In this document: one piece after another, positions 26,814 to 34,442 of the stretch
Position numbering within the stretch: position 1 is the first letter of the stretch
Layout: every line of letters begins with the position of its first letter
Assembly (NCBI GenBank): GCA_023662825.1
Contig: JAMPIH010000009.1
Coordinates: 32,355 to 96,354, forward strand
DNA: 64,000 nt
Direction of reading: 5' to 3'
DNA from: Bacteroides sp.
GTDB taxonomy: Bacteria > Bacteroidota > Bacteroidia > Bacteroidales > P3
The notes under the pieces: model-generated
The model's database searches: none
What the model was told of the DNA's origin: nothing
Seen by the model: the letters and a program-made list of their open reading frames with translations, nothing else
Position numbers and translations under genes: made by a program

Positions 26814-27716
26814 ATGAAAACATCGTTTAAATGGCTTTTGGTAACCTTTGCCCTCGTTTTATTGGGGACGATAGTGGTTGTGTCACAGCTTCCCAAACCG
26901 AAGTTATCGTTTACGGAGCGTACTGAAATAAATGACATTATAAATCGGGTGAATGCGACACTTCCTCACAGAATGGGAACCATAGGACAATGGGACAAGG
27001 TGTCTTTTTGTAAGAATACCTTAACATACCATTACTCGCTTTACGGAGATGCATCGATTTCTCAATTTTATAAAGATAACTATGCGGAATTTCGAGAAAT
27101 GATACCGTATGGTTTCCTTATAATGAACGGGCAACAGAACAATGGAAATCTTTTGGTCTCCCTCTTGGAAGATAAAGGATTGGTAACGGTTTTTGAGTTC
27201 AAAACTCCGGGTGGGGGTATATTCCGTTGGCAATATGACGGGATTGAATTGGTTGAATTCATTAACCGTGCGAAAGCAACTCCTGTCGAAGCCATACAAA
27301 CCGTGTTAGACATCCAAATAAAACTTGCCAACCTGTCATTGCCTATGGCGTTGGATGATATGGGAAATTTGCAATCAATACCCGTCAACTCTATGGTGCA
27401 ATCCATTTCAACGGGAGATATATTGCTTCGCATCTACCGCGAAGGTAATAATATCATATTCGTTATAAAAACGGCTGAAACTCAGTTTATCCTTGATGAT
27501 GTCAAGGCTATAGCCCAAAATCCAGATGGAAGTGATTTCTTTGCAAGTGCATTGGCGGAAGATCCGGATTTTCGGGAGTTTATGAGCTTATTAGCCATAG
27601 CGCAGGCTGATTTCACCTATCGTGTCCGAAACAAGAATGCAACGGATAGTGCGGAGGTTCGTATCCCGTATTCTGTTTTAAGGAAATATTGCAGCATGCC
27701 ACAACTTTTAAAGTAA
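26814..27716 (+). CDS. Membrane-anchored protein of unknown function
   Basis: A 300-residue protein with one N-terminal span (FKWLLVTFALVLLGTIVVVS) and a large extracytoplasmic part. I do not recognise a domain. Segments such as RINVNATLPHRMG-like openings (IINRVNATLPHRMG), KNTLTYHYSLYGDA and TFEFKTPGGGIFRW are mixed alpha/beta. The final residues ADFTYRVRNKNATDSAEVRI suggest a beta strand. It starts one base after the zinc-ribbon stop and ends 7 bases before the next zinc-ribbon protein. Confidence 0.75.
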   Translation: MKTSFKWLLVTFALVLLGTIVVVSQLPKPKLSFTERTEINDIINRVNATLPHRMGTIGQWDKVSFCKNTLTYHYSLYGDASISQFYKDNYAEFREMIPYGFLIMNGQQNNGNLLVSLLEDKGLVTVFEFKTPGGGIFRWQYDGIELVEFINRAKATPVEAIQTVLDIQIKLANLSLPMALDDMGNLQSIPVNSMVQSISTGDILLRIYREGNNIIFVIKTAETQFILDDVKAIAQNPDGSDFFASALAEDPDFREFMSLLAIAQADFTYRVRNKNATDSAEVRIPYSVLRKYCSMPQLLK

Positions 27717-27723
27717 ACCAACC

Positions 27724-28602
27724 ATGCTAGAAACTCAATTTTATATACGCTTCGTATTGAACATCCTCTTCGGCATAATGTTCGTTTACGCCTTGGTGCG
27801 GATGGCAAAGCACAACAATCGCGAAGTGACTCCGCAGAAACATGTCGTGATGAAGGTCTTGGGCGGGATTTTCCTCTTCCTAAGCGTATTGTGCCTAATA
27901 TCCTGCATTGTTCAACTTTTTGGACTAATGTACAGATTCCCGACGCATATGCAGCAACCGCCGTTGGGTAAGTGGCCAATCATACGGCATAGTTCTGTGG
28001 AAATTTGTTGGGGTTATCCTACACCCCGGCAGTTTGCTGTCCTGTCCTCGGTTCTTGGAATTTTCACCATGTTGGGACTTGCCGGATATTTTTTCTATTA
28101 TCGAAGTTCGAAGAGCTCTTGGTGGAAAAAGTTGGGCAAGTTTTTGGCTTGTTCCCTGCTCCTCGTCTTTCTGTATTCGGCCACTAACTTTCAATATTTT
28201 GATTTTTGGGAGTTTATCGCCCCTATCTTGTTTTTGACCGTATGGCTACATATAATGAGTAGGACAACTGCACCCGAAGGTGCCAAATCTTCCAATGAAT
28301 CGAACGTTGAATCTCCCGTAACAGAGAGGCCTCCCAAAGGACATCGTTTTGCCATCAAATCTGTATTCTTTGAAACGCCAAAGACAATTAGCCAAGGCGT
28401 TGACGAATCAACAAGAGAAGGAGAGGCGGTTCAACCAAAATCAAATATTCCCTCTATTGATTTTCAAGGTGAGCAGACAAAAGAGTCCGTCAAGCCAATA
28501 GATAAGGCGTTGTCAAGCGATAAAAATTCTTTTTGTTCCTACTGCGGAACAAAAGTAGAACCGGATGCTCTTTTCTGCACACATTGTGGACGCAGGTTGT
28601 AG
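27724..28602 (+). CDS. Membrane protein with C-terminal zinc ribbon
   Basis: A 292-residue protein with about four N-terminal spans (FYIRFVLNILFGIMFVYALV, VMKVLGGIFLFLSVLCLISC, VLGIFTMLGLAGYFFY, FLACSLLLVFLYSATNF). A polar, low-complexity linker follows, and the protein ends in a zinc ribbon: FCSYCGTKVEPDALFCTHCG with two CxxC pairs. The ribbon is almost the same as the one in the next protein (FCSYCGTQVESNALFCTYCG), which shows they are related despite different membrane parts. Function unknown. Confidence 0.8.
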   Translation: MLETQFYIRFVLNILFGIMFVYALVRMAKHNNREVTPQKHVVMKVLGGIFLFLSVLCLISCIVQLFGLMYRFPTHMQQPPLGKWPIIRHSSVEICWGYPTPRQFAVLSSVLGIFTMLGLAGYFFYYRSSKSSWWKKLGKFLACSLLLVFLYSATNFQYFDFWEFIAPILFLTVWLHIMSRTTAPEGAKSSNESNVESPVTERPPKGHRFAIKSVFFETPKTISQGVDESTREGEAVQPKSNIPSIDFQGEQTKESVKPIDKALSSDKNSFCSYCGTKVEPDALFCTHCGRRL

Positions 28603-28632
28603 AGTTCAACCGTAAACTAAACAGTACTAGAG

Positions 28633-29790
28633 ATGCAAATTATCATTGTTTGGATTGTCTTCACATTGCCTGCCTGTGCCATTCTTTCTAAAAAGAATCG
28701 AGGTTTTGGGTATTATCTACTTGCCATTCTATTCCCTCTGATTGGTTTAATCATTGCTCTATGCTTGAAAAAACTCAATTCAGGAGGCAATACCTTTGGT
28801 GGCATTGGAGATGATTCGCCTCCCCCTTCATTAAGTGATGAAGAAACTAAGGATGATAATCTTTCAGACCTCAACGATACAATTACTCAACAAATTTGCA
28901 ATCCCATAGAAGTGAATGAGGGGATTCCTCGTTTTGAAGAAGAAAATGTAAGACAGAGTGCTGCTTTTTGTTCCTACTGTGGAACCCAAGTGGAATCGAA
29001 TGCTCTCTTTTGTACATATTGTGGACGGAAGGTACGGCAAGAGCCCCCAATGGTTCTGCGAAAGCGTATATGGCCGGGCGTAATATGTGGTTTGTTCCTG
29101 CTTCTCGTCATAGGAATGATTGTGAACAACAGCATTGTTGACTCAAAATCGCCCCAAAGTTTTACAGGAAAGGATTTTGGGCATCAAGAAAGCTCCTCAA
29201 AGGGATTTTCCGAACCTGTTGGCCAATATAATCCCGGTTCGGATTGGACTGAATATGAGATTGCCGGAGCGTTTACGTTATCTGTTCCCAACACAATGGA
29301 ACTTAGAGAGGAAGATGATTCATATACTCGGCACTTGCATAGTCTGGACTTGCCGCAAGCTCTTGCAGATGCTATATTTCAACAAAAAAACCTGTCATTA
29401 AAATCTCCCAATGCATATGCTACGTATTGCAGAATATTAGCCCGGCATTTTCCTTGCGCTCCCGGAGAGGTTGAGAGATATGATCAAGCATCCTGTCTTT
29501 CACAGGCAGATAAAGAAGACCTTAAAGAGATAGTTGATGGCGAGGTTTTACCTGGGAAATATGTAGAACTGCCAATTTTTAGATGGATAACGATAGGGCG
29601 CACAAAGGCGATAGAAGCCGTCTATGCGCGTTCTGGCGATAAGGGTTCTGTGAAATGTCGTTTATACCTTCTACAAAACTATAATGAGATGGTAAAGATA
29701 GTGGTTGCCTATCGCGAATGTGATGCTGACTTATGGAAAGATGATTTGGAAAACGTTATAAGAACCTTTAAATGGAATAACCCTCAATAG
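28633..29790 (+). CDS. Zinc-ribbon membrane protein with large C-terminal domain
   Basis: A 385-residue protein with two N-terminal spans (IIIVWIVFTLPACAIL and YYLLAILFPLIGLIIALCL), an acidic linker and a central zinc ribbon near 115-135 (FCSYCGTQVESNALFCTYCG). A third span follows near 152-172 (GVICGLFLLLVIGMIV), and then a C-terminal domain of about 180 residues (TEYEIAGAFTLSVPNTMELR ... IEAVYARSGDKG) that I do not recognise. It lies 30 bases after its zinc-ribbon neighbour and 40 bases before the second DUF805. Confidence 0.78.
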   Translation: MQIIIVWIVFTLPACAILSKKNRGFGYYLLAILFPLIGLIIALCLKKLNSGGNTFGGIGDDSPPPSLSDEETKDDNLSDLNDTITQQICNPIEVNEGIPRFEEENVRQSAAFCSYCGTQVESNALFCTYCGRKVRQEPPMVLRKRIWPGVICGLFLLLVIGMIVNNSIVDSKSPQSFTGKDFGHQESSSKGFSEPVGQYNPGSDWTEYEIAGAFTLSVPNTMELREEDDSYTRHLHSLDLPQALADAIFQQKNLSLKSPNAYATYCRILARHFPCAPGEVERYDQASCLSQADKEDLKEIVDGEVLPGKYVELPIFRWITIGRTKAIEAVYARSGDKGSVKCRLYLLQNYNEMVKIVVAYRECDADLWKDDLENVIRTFKWNNPQ

Positions 29791-29830
29791 CGATGAGGGG
29801 ATTCATTCATTAACTAAAAAATAAATAACC

Positions 29831-30319
29831 ATGGAAACCAAAAAACTTTCGTTTGGAGAGGCGATAGCCAGTTGTTTTAAAAAGTTCGCTTGCTTTCGGG
29901 GACGGGCGCGCCGTTCGGAATTTTGGTATTGGTATATGTTTAGCATAATAGTCTATTTATCGATTGGAATAATGATATGGTACTTTATCTATGGATTTTA
30001 TATAGGGGTGATTTGTTTGTCGATTCTTTTCCTTCCTAATCTGGCCGTTTCTGTACGCCGTTTGCATGATGTTGGACGTAGCGGTTGGTGGCTTTTGTCA
30101 CCGTTAGGTGCTTTCGGTTTTTGGGGAGGGATTTTGTGTCTTTTTGAGATCCCGTGTTGGGAATTGTTAGTTTTAAGTGCTCCCATCTGTTGGCCATTGC
30201 AGTTGCTGTGTTTGCTCCGCGATGATTCCGAAAAACAGGAGAACCGTTACGGGAAGTCACCCAAATATGTTGATTCAACAGAGGAAACTTTAACCCCTGA
30301 TGAACAGGCTTTAAGTTAA
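29831..30319 (+). CDS. DUF805 membrane protein, second copy
   Basis: A 162-residue multi-span protein, longer than the first copy by an insert in the membrane region. It shares FGEAIASCFKKFACFRGRAR, the LAVSVRRLHDVGRSGWW loop, and RENRYGKSPKYVDS-type tail (QENRYGKSPKYVDSTEE) with the protein at 26214-26600. The 5' leader AAAAAATAAATAACCATGGA is also nearly the same as in the first copy. It probably arose by duplication. Function unknown. Confidence 0.9.
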   Translation: METKKLSFGEAIASCFKKFACFRGRARRSEFWYWYMFSIIVYLSIGIMIWYFIYGFYIGVICLSILFLPNLAVSVRRLHDVGRSGWWLLSPLGAFGFWGGILCLFEIPCWELLVLSAPICWPLQLLCLLRDDSEKQENRYGKSPKYVDSTEETLTPDEQALS

Positions 30320-30358
30320 TGGGCGGTATTGGATACCTTTTGTATATAAAATGGAAAA

Positions 30359-30838
30359 ATGGCAAAGATGAATAGTTTATTAACAATGGTGAAGAAAGGA
30401 TACTTTTTTCTTGCCCTCCTCATGATGGGGTGTACGAAGGTAGTGCCCATTGAGAATCGATTTTTCGGTTGTAGGCTTGGCCTAGCGACAGAAGCCGAAG
30501 TGATGGCGGCAATGGAGAACTACGAGTGCCTGTCTCACAGGGAGGGTGCGATGCTCTATTATGGCAACGTTCCCTTTGGGAGTTCCGTGTGGGAGAGTGT
30601 TATGTTTATGATAGAGGATGATATCTTGCGCAGTGTGGAATTCTGGGATGCGAGGCATTTGCCTTATTCCGTAGATAAGGCGTTTAGTAAAAGAGATAAT
30701 AGGAAATCCCGATATGACGATGCACGATATACCGACGGCAAGACGCAGATAGAAATCAAATATTGGAATATGCACTGCTATCACGGTACGTCGCTCATCT
30801 ATCGCGACCGTTCCTCCCGAAGTTGGCAGAAATGGTGA
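30359..30838 (+). CDS. Small lipoprotein of unknown function
   Basis: A 159-residue lipoprotein. The lipobox LALLMMGC is preceded by KKGYFFL; an in-frame GTG/ATG at 30386-30388 (MVKKGY) gives a more typical signal length than the ATG at 30359, so the start is uncertain. The mature part contains RFFGCRLGLATEAEVMAAME, which resembles a helical calcium- or ligand-binding start, and ends HGTSLIYRDRSSRSWQKW. A degraded copy of that end occurs at 32461-32518. Role unknown. Confidence 0.75.
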   Translation: MAKMNSLLTMVKKGYFFLALLMMGCTKVVPIENRFFGCRLGLATEAEVMAAMENYECLSHREGAMLYYGNVPFGSSVWESVMFMIEDDILRSVEFWDARHLPYSVDKAFSKRDNRKSRYDDARYTDGKTQIEIKYWNMHCYHGTSLIYRDRSSRSWQKW

Positions 30839-30882
30839 GGTCTGCGGGTTGGACGGGATGCTGAAGATTGGCTATATTTTCA

Positions 30883-30890
30883 TAACTTCG
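30883..30890 (+). promoter_or_regulatory. -7 promoter element of the AlbA_2/GHKL gene, possibly leaderless
   Basis: TAACTTCG, matching TAnnTTYG, ends only 4 bases before the ATG at 30895. If it is used, transcription would start at or next to the start codon. The -33 element is not clear. Confidence 0.4.
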
Positions 30891-30894
30891 CGTT

Positions 30895-32343
30895 ATGGAC
30901 TTGTTAGAATCAGCGCAACTGCTCAACAGACTTATTTCATTTCCCCAGGAAACGGAATGGTTGGAGTTTAAGCACAATTTTCATTCTGAAGAAGAAATCG
31001 GGAAGAGATTGTCGGCTTTATCCAACAGCGCTGCGCTATTGAACAAACCTTTTGGGTATCTCGTGTTCGGCATTGAGGATGGCACGCATTCAATAGTGGG
31101 TACTACATTCAAGGCCAAATGTCACAAAAAAGGCAATGAGGAACTTGAAATGTGGTTGCTCAACCGTCTTAATCCAAGAATTGACATTGAGTGTTTTGAA
31201 TTTGATGTTGAGGGAAAGCATATTTCCATGTATCGTATTCCGGCGGCAACTGAACGTCCGGTAACATTCCTGAATATCGCGTACATTCGTGTTGGATCTC
31301 TTACAAAACCGCTTGTCGGTTATTCTGAGAAAGAAGCGAAATTGTGGAGGAAAAATCATTATAAGGCTTTGGATAAAGCCATTGTAAAGGATTGCGGAAA
31401 TTCTTCAGACATCATCCGGTTGCTTAGCGCGGAAACGTATTTCGACCGGTTGAAAATACCTATGCCCCAGACGACCGAAGGGATTATCGAGCGGTTCATT
31501 TCTGAAAAATTCATCGTTCCTTCGTTGGCAGGATATGGAATTACAGAACTTGGGGCGATGCTTCTTGCAAAAGACCTACGGAACTTTGATAGTTTGTATC
31601 GCAAAGCCGTGCGTGTAATCGTCTACAAGGGCAAGGACAAGGTTGAGACAGTTAGGGAAAAATGTTTTGAGCAAGGGTATGCCGTTTGTCTTCCAATGAT
31701 GATTGATTGGGTTAACAGTCAGCTTCCTGCCAATGAAGAAATCGGAAAGGTATTGCGTGAAGATGTCAGGATGTACCCTGAAATAGCTATCAGGGAAATT
31801 TCTGCCAATATGATTATCCATCAGGATTTTTCTGTGCTTGGTTTCCCTATGATAGAAATTTACTCTGATCGTGTTGAAATATCATCGCCAGGGCGGCCGC
31901 TTATCAGTACGGATCGGTTTATTGATGAATATCAGTCACGGAATGAAGTATTTGCGGATATTATGCGTCGTATGGGATTCTGCGAGGAAAAAGGTAGTGG
32001 AATGGATAAGGCGCTCACGTCCATAGAAAAATATCAATTACCGGCTATAAAATATCGCGTTTCGGATATTCGCACGGCAATTATTCTCTCGGCATACAAG
32101 ACATGGGCTGAGACCACAAAGGAGGAACGGGTTCAGGCGTGTTATCAACATGCCTGCCTAAAATATACGGCAAGTGAAATGCTTACAAATAAATCCTTAC
32201 GGGAACGACTTGGAGTTGATGAGAAAAATTATCCGCTTGTATCTATTGTCATACGGGAGGCATTAGCACAAGGTTTAATCAAGGTGGGGACTCCGGAGGG
32301 TACCAATAGGCGTGATATTGCATACATTCCCATTTGGGGATAG
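30895..32343 (+). CDS. AlbA_2 (Schlafen-like) and GHKL ATPase regulator
   Basis: A 482-residue protein of the group annotated as putative transcriptional regulators or RecG-like ATPases. The N-terminal AlbA_2/Schlafen-AlbA domain (about 15-150) has the entry ETEWLEFKHNF and GYLVFGIEDGTHSIVGT. A helical linker follows, then a GHKL-type ATPase region near 300-400: IREISANMIIHQDFSVLG, EISSPGRPL and GFCEEKGSGMDKAL. The C-terminal part (MLTNKSLRERLGVDEKNY) looks like a winged helix. Such proteins are found near mobile and defence genes. What it regulates is unknown. Confidence 0.85.
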   Translation: MDLLESAQLLNRLISFPQETEWLEFKHNFHSEEEIGKRLSALSNSAALLNKPFGYLVFGIEDGTHSIVGTTFKAKCHKKGNEELEMWLLNRLNPRIDIECFEFDVEGKHISMYRIPAATERPVTFLNIAYIRVGSLTKPLVGYSEKEAKLWRKNHYKALDKAIVKDCGNSSDIIRLLSAETYFDRLKIPMPQTTEGIIERFISEKFIVPSLAGYGITELGAMLLAKDLRNFDSLYRKAVRVIVYKGKDKVETVREKCFEQGYAVCLPMMIDWVNSQLPANEEIGKVLREDVRMYPEIAIREISANMIIHQDFSVLGFPMIEIYSDRVEISSPGRPLISTDRFIDEYQSRNEVFADIMRRMGFCEEKGSGMDKALTSIEKYQLPAIKYRVSDIRTAIILSAYKTWAETTKEERVQACYQHACLKYTASEMLTNKSLRERLGVDEKNYPLVSIVIREALAQGLIKVGTPEGTNRRDIAYIPIWG

Positions 32344-32460
32344 TTCATGTATTTTCATGTAATAAGACGGGCTTGAATCAAGATAATTTTTTGTGTATTC
32401 TGTTTTAAGAAATTGGTATTTAAGCTTTATTTGGTAAAGTATTCATGTATGGGACATGTT

Positions 32461-32518
32461 TCCCCGGTACCTCGCTCATCTACCTCACCTGCTCGTCCCG
32501 AAGTTGGCGGGAAGGGTG
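32461..32518 (+). pseudogene. Degraded copy of the 3' end of the 30359-30838 lipoprotein gene
   Basis: Translated as ..GTSLIYLTCSSRSWREG-stop, it parallels HGTSLIYRDRSSRSWQKW-stop. The downstream flanks also align (GTGAGG..GCGGG..GG). The 5' part is gone. Confidence 0.7.
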
Positions 32519-32735
32519 AGGCCGACGGGGTGGGGTGGAAGTTTGCCATCTTAACATAAAAACATTAACTTCACCGGGATTATTCGATTACTCCAATGGA
32601 TAAGAGTCAAGTTTTAAGGTTAGCCAAACAATACCTCTCCCAGTGTTCGGATGCTGGTGATGAATCCGGGTTTTATCCTGAGAAGTCAGCCCAAATCCAG
32701 TCTAAAAGTTACGTCCGCCGCCCCGCAAGACAGAG

Positions 32736-32786
32736 CATCCCTCTATGAGGGATGAATTTTGTCGATTTCATCCCTCAATGAGGGAG
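32736..32786. repeat. Two palindromes of the form CATCCCTCnATGAGGGATG
   Basis: CATCCCTCTATGAGGGATG at 32736-32754 and CATCCCTCAATGAGGGAG at 32769-32786, centres about 33 bases apart. Each folds into a short stem. Confidence 0.75.
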
Positions 32787-32880
32787 ATTTCCCCTATGGC
32801 AATTCGGATTGAATTACTGATTTGCCTGAATTTGCGTTGTTTCCCACAGTTGAATTTTTTCTTGGTTTGGGAAATGAGAC

Positions 32881-33009
32881 GGTTACCGCGACAAATACAA
32901 CCCTAAACTTGCCCTGCGCGTCTCGATGTCGAACCACCGTGAACAGGAAACCTTGACTAATGTTCTGCTCTATGCTGTATCACTGCTCGCGGAGTTGATG
33001 GAAAAGTAA
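32881..33009 (+). pseudogene. C-terminal remnant, probably of a DUF4143-type ATPase
   Basis: A 42-residue frame after a TGA at 32875, GYRDKYNPKLALRVSMSNHR ... LYAVSLLAELMEK, resembles the end of some DUF4143 ATPases (YRDKY.PKLALR.S...L.N.PLY). The identification is from recalled pattern only. It abuts the converging glycosidase-like gene. Confidence 0.5.
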
Positions 33010-33012
33010 GGC

Positions 33013-33927
33013 CTACCGCCAAACAATATAGTTCGTGTTCCCGTACGCTTCGGCATCGGGCTGCCCGAAAGTGAACCTGTGGCCGTCTGCATCCTTCGCG
33101 AAACCGTAGGCGGAAGCACCGACAAGGTAAATGGCGTTGTTGACGCCCAGCTGCACCAGAACTTGCGAAAATTCGTCGAAAGTCAACCGATCCTTACTTA
33201 AGACTACCGAGTGGATGCCATTTTGTTCCACCAAAGCCTTTCGATACGTTCTGCCTTTGGGCTTGTTTTCCACCACCTGATTGGCCACCACCAACGGATA
33301 TTGACGGAAGAAATAGCCGTCGGTAGCCAACGCCTGTTCCAGCATCGGGGTCGCATTGGCCACACCGATGGTAAGGAATCCGTTCACAATGGCACAGAAA
33401 CCCGACTTCGCCTGCCCCCTTCCCTTAAGTTCTCCGGCCAATACATAGGCACAGGCTATTTCACCATTGTCTTTCCGCACATCGGCCGCCTGCGCCAAAA
33501 GCACGACGCCTGTATCTGCCAGGATATCTTGCCCGATATGCAATACCGGGCTTGCATTCCGGGGCGTCATCAAGGTGAGCCTCACTTTATTCACTACCGT
33601 ATCGGTGATTTCCGTGTATGCCATCGGTTTGTCTGTCACGGATTCGGAAATTTTATCAGCCGGCAAAGATTCCGTTTCTCCGATATTCCGCTTCTTCGGA
33701 AAATCCGTATACAACAGGCATACACCGCACACAATGCCTATCGGCAGCAAAACGGCAAGCGTCCACAGGCCATTTTTATGGGATTGAGGTCGATGCCCGC
33801 GCATACCTGAAGACCTCCGTTGGTGGACGACACGTATATCCGTTCCATATCCACCCGAAACCTTGTTGGATGAAATCAGGCGGATTTCATCATCTCCGAT
33901 ATCCCGTCTTTTGGCATCTTTGTTCAT
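33013..33927 (-). CDS. Membrane-anchored phosphodiester-glycosidase-like protein
   Basis: A 304-residue protein with a basic cytoplasmic start (NKDAKRRDIGDDEIRLISSN), one span near 52-70 (LWTLAVLLPIGIVCGVCLLY) and an extracytoplasmic domain. That domain matches the NAGPA/DUF2233 group by GFCAIVNGFLTIGVANATPM, KALVEQNGIHSVVLSKDRLT, VQLGVNNAIYLVGASAYGFA and the ending YGNTNYIVWR. Family members hydrolyse phosphodiester-linked sugars, but the usual catalytic residues are not certain here. The ATG overlaps the LytTR gene's stop by 4 bases, tying the two together. Confidence 0.75.
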   Translation of the reverse strand: MNKDAKRRDIGDDEIRLISSNKVSGGYGTDIRVVHQRRSSGMRGHRPQSHKNGLWTLAVLLPIGIVCGVCLLYTDFPKKRNIGETESLPADKISESVTDKPMAYTEITDTVVNKVRLTLMTPRNASPVLHIGQDILADTGVVLLAQAADVRKDNGEIACAYVLAGELKGRGQAKSGFCAIVNGFLTIGVANATPMLEQALATDGYFFRQYPLVVANQVVENKPKGRTYRKALVEQNGIHSVVLSKDRLTFDEFSQVLVQLGVNNAIYLVGASAYGFAKDADGHRFTFGQPDAEAYGNTNYIVWR

Positions 33928-34289
33928 TTGGCGGCCTCCATTTCTATAAGTCCCTTCAACGCTTTCAGGGCTTCGCGCGAGGCAGACACTTCACGACGGA
34001 AAGTCCTGCCATCGGACAAAACAAGCTTTTGGCGTGTCGGATGGATAAACGATATATACTCCCAATTGACAATCAAACTCTTTCCTATACGGACAAAGCG
34101 GGTGTCCGTGTCTTTCAGCATTTCGGCAATGTGCCGTTCAATCTGTCCCAACTGCATCGTAAGCACGTATTCTCCTCCGTCCGCCATGGTGATGGCGGAA
34201 TAGTTCCCGTCGGCCGAAATAAACACGACCGATGCCGGCAACACACGGACCAATTCCGTGGAGGTGTTGAATATCAAACGTTCGTTCAT
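33924..34289 (-). CDS. Stand-alone LytTR-family DNA-binding regulator
   Basis: A 121-residue protein that is almost only a LytTR domain: VVFISADGNYSAITMADGGE, TRFVRIGKSLIVNWEYISFI and LVLSDGRTFRREVSASREAL. LytTR domains bind direct-repeat sites and usually follow a receiver domain; here there is none, so input would come from another protein. It overlaps the membrane glycosidase-like gene by 4 bases (ATGA). Similar one-domain LytTR regulators paired with membrane proteins (LytTR regulatory systems) are known. Confidence 0.88.
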   Translation of the reverse strand: MNERLIFNTSTELVRVLPASVVFISADGNYSAITMADGGEYVLTMQLGQIERHIAEMLKDTDTRFVRIGKSLIVNWEYISFIHPTRQKLVLSDGRTFRREVSASREALKALKGLIEMEAAK

Positions 34290-34299
34290 GGCATTGGCG

Positions 34300-34307
34300 C
34301 AAAGGTA
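34300..34307 (-). promoter_or_regulatory. -7 promoter element for the LytTR pair
   Basis: On the minus strand TACCTTTG, matching TAnnTTTG, ending 10 bases before the LytTR start codon at 34289. The -33 element is not clear. The leader would be very short. Confidence 0.5.
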
Positions 34308-34415
34308 AGACTATTCCCCGAAAGCCCCCGAAGGTTCCGGATGGGTTTCGTACAAGAAAACGCACACTTCATACAATATGTCTGAAAAACGGATGCCGCC
34401 AAGCTGCTTTTCCGC

Positions 34416-34423
34416 TACTTTTG
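34416..34423 (+). promoter_or_regulatory. -7 promoter element for the 34443 lipoprotein gene
   Basis: TACTTTTG, matching TAnnTTTG, 20 bases before the start codon. No clear -33 element. Confidence 0.45.
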
Positions 34424-34442
34424 CTCTGTAAACACAAAAACA

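Larger units (their letters stand above)
32344..33012 (+). other. Gene-free interval at the right of the accessory island
   Basis: About 670 bases without an intact gene. It holds a degraded duplicate of the 30838 lipoprotein end (32461-32518), a pair of palindromes (32736-32786) and a DUF4143-like tail (32881-33009), each listed separately. From 32560 to 32735 the sequence is open in places but I cannot identify a gene. Confidence 0.65.
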
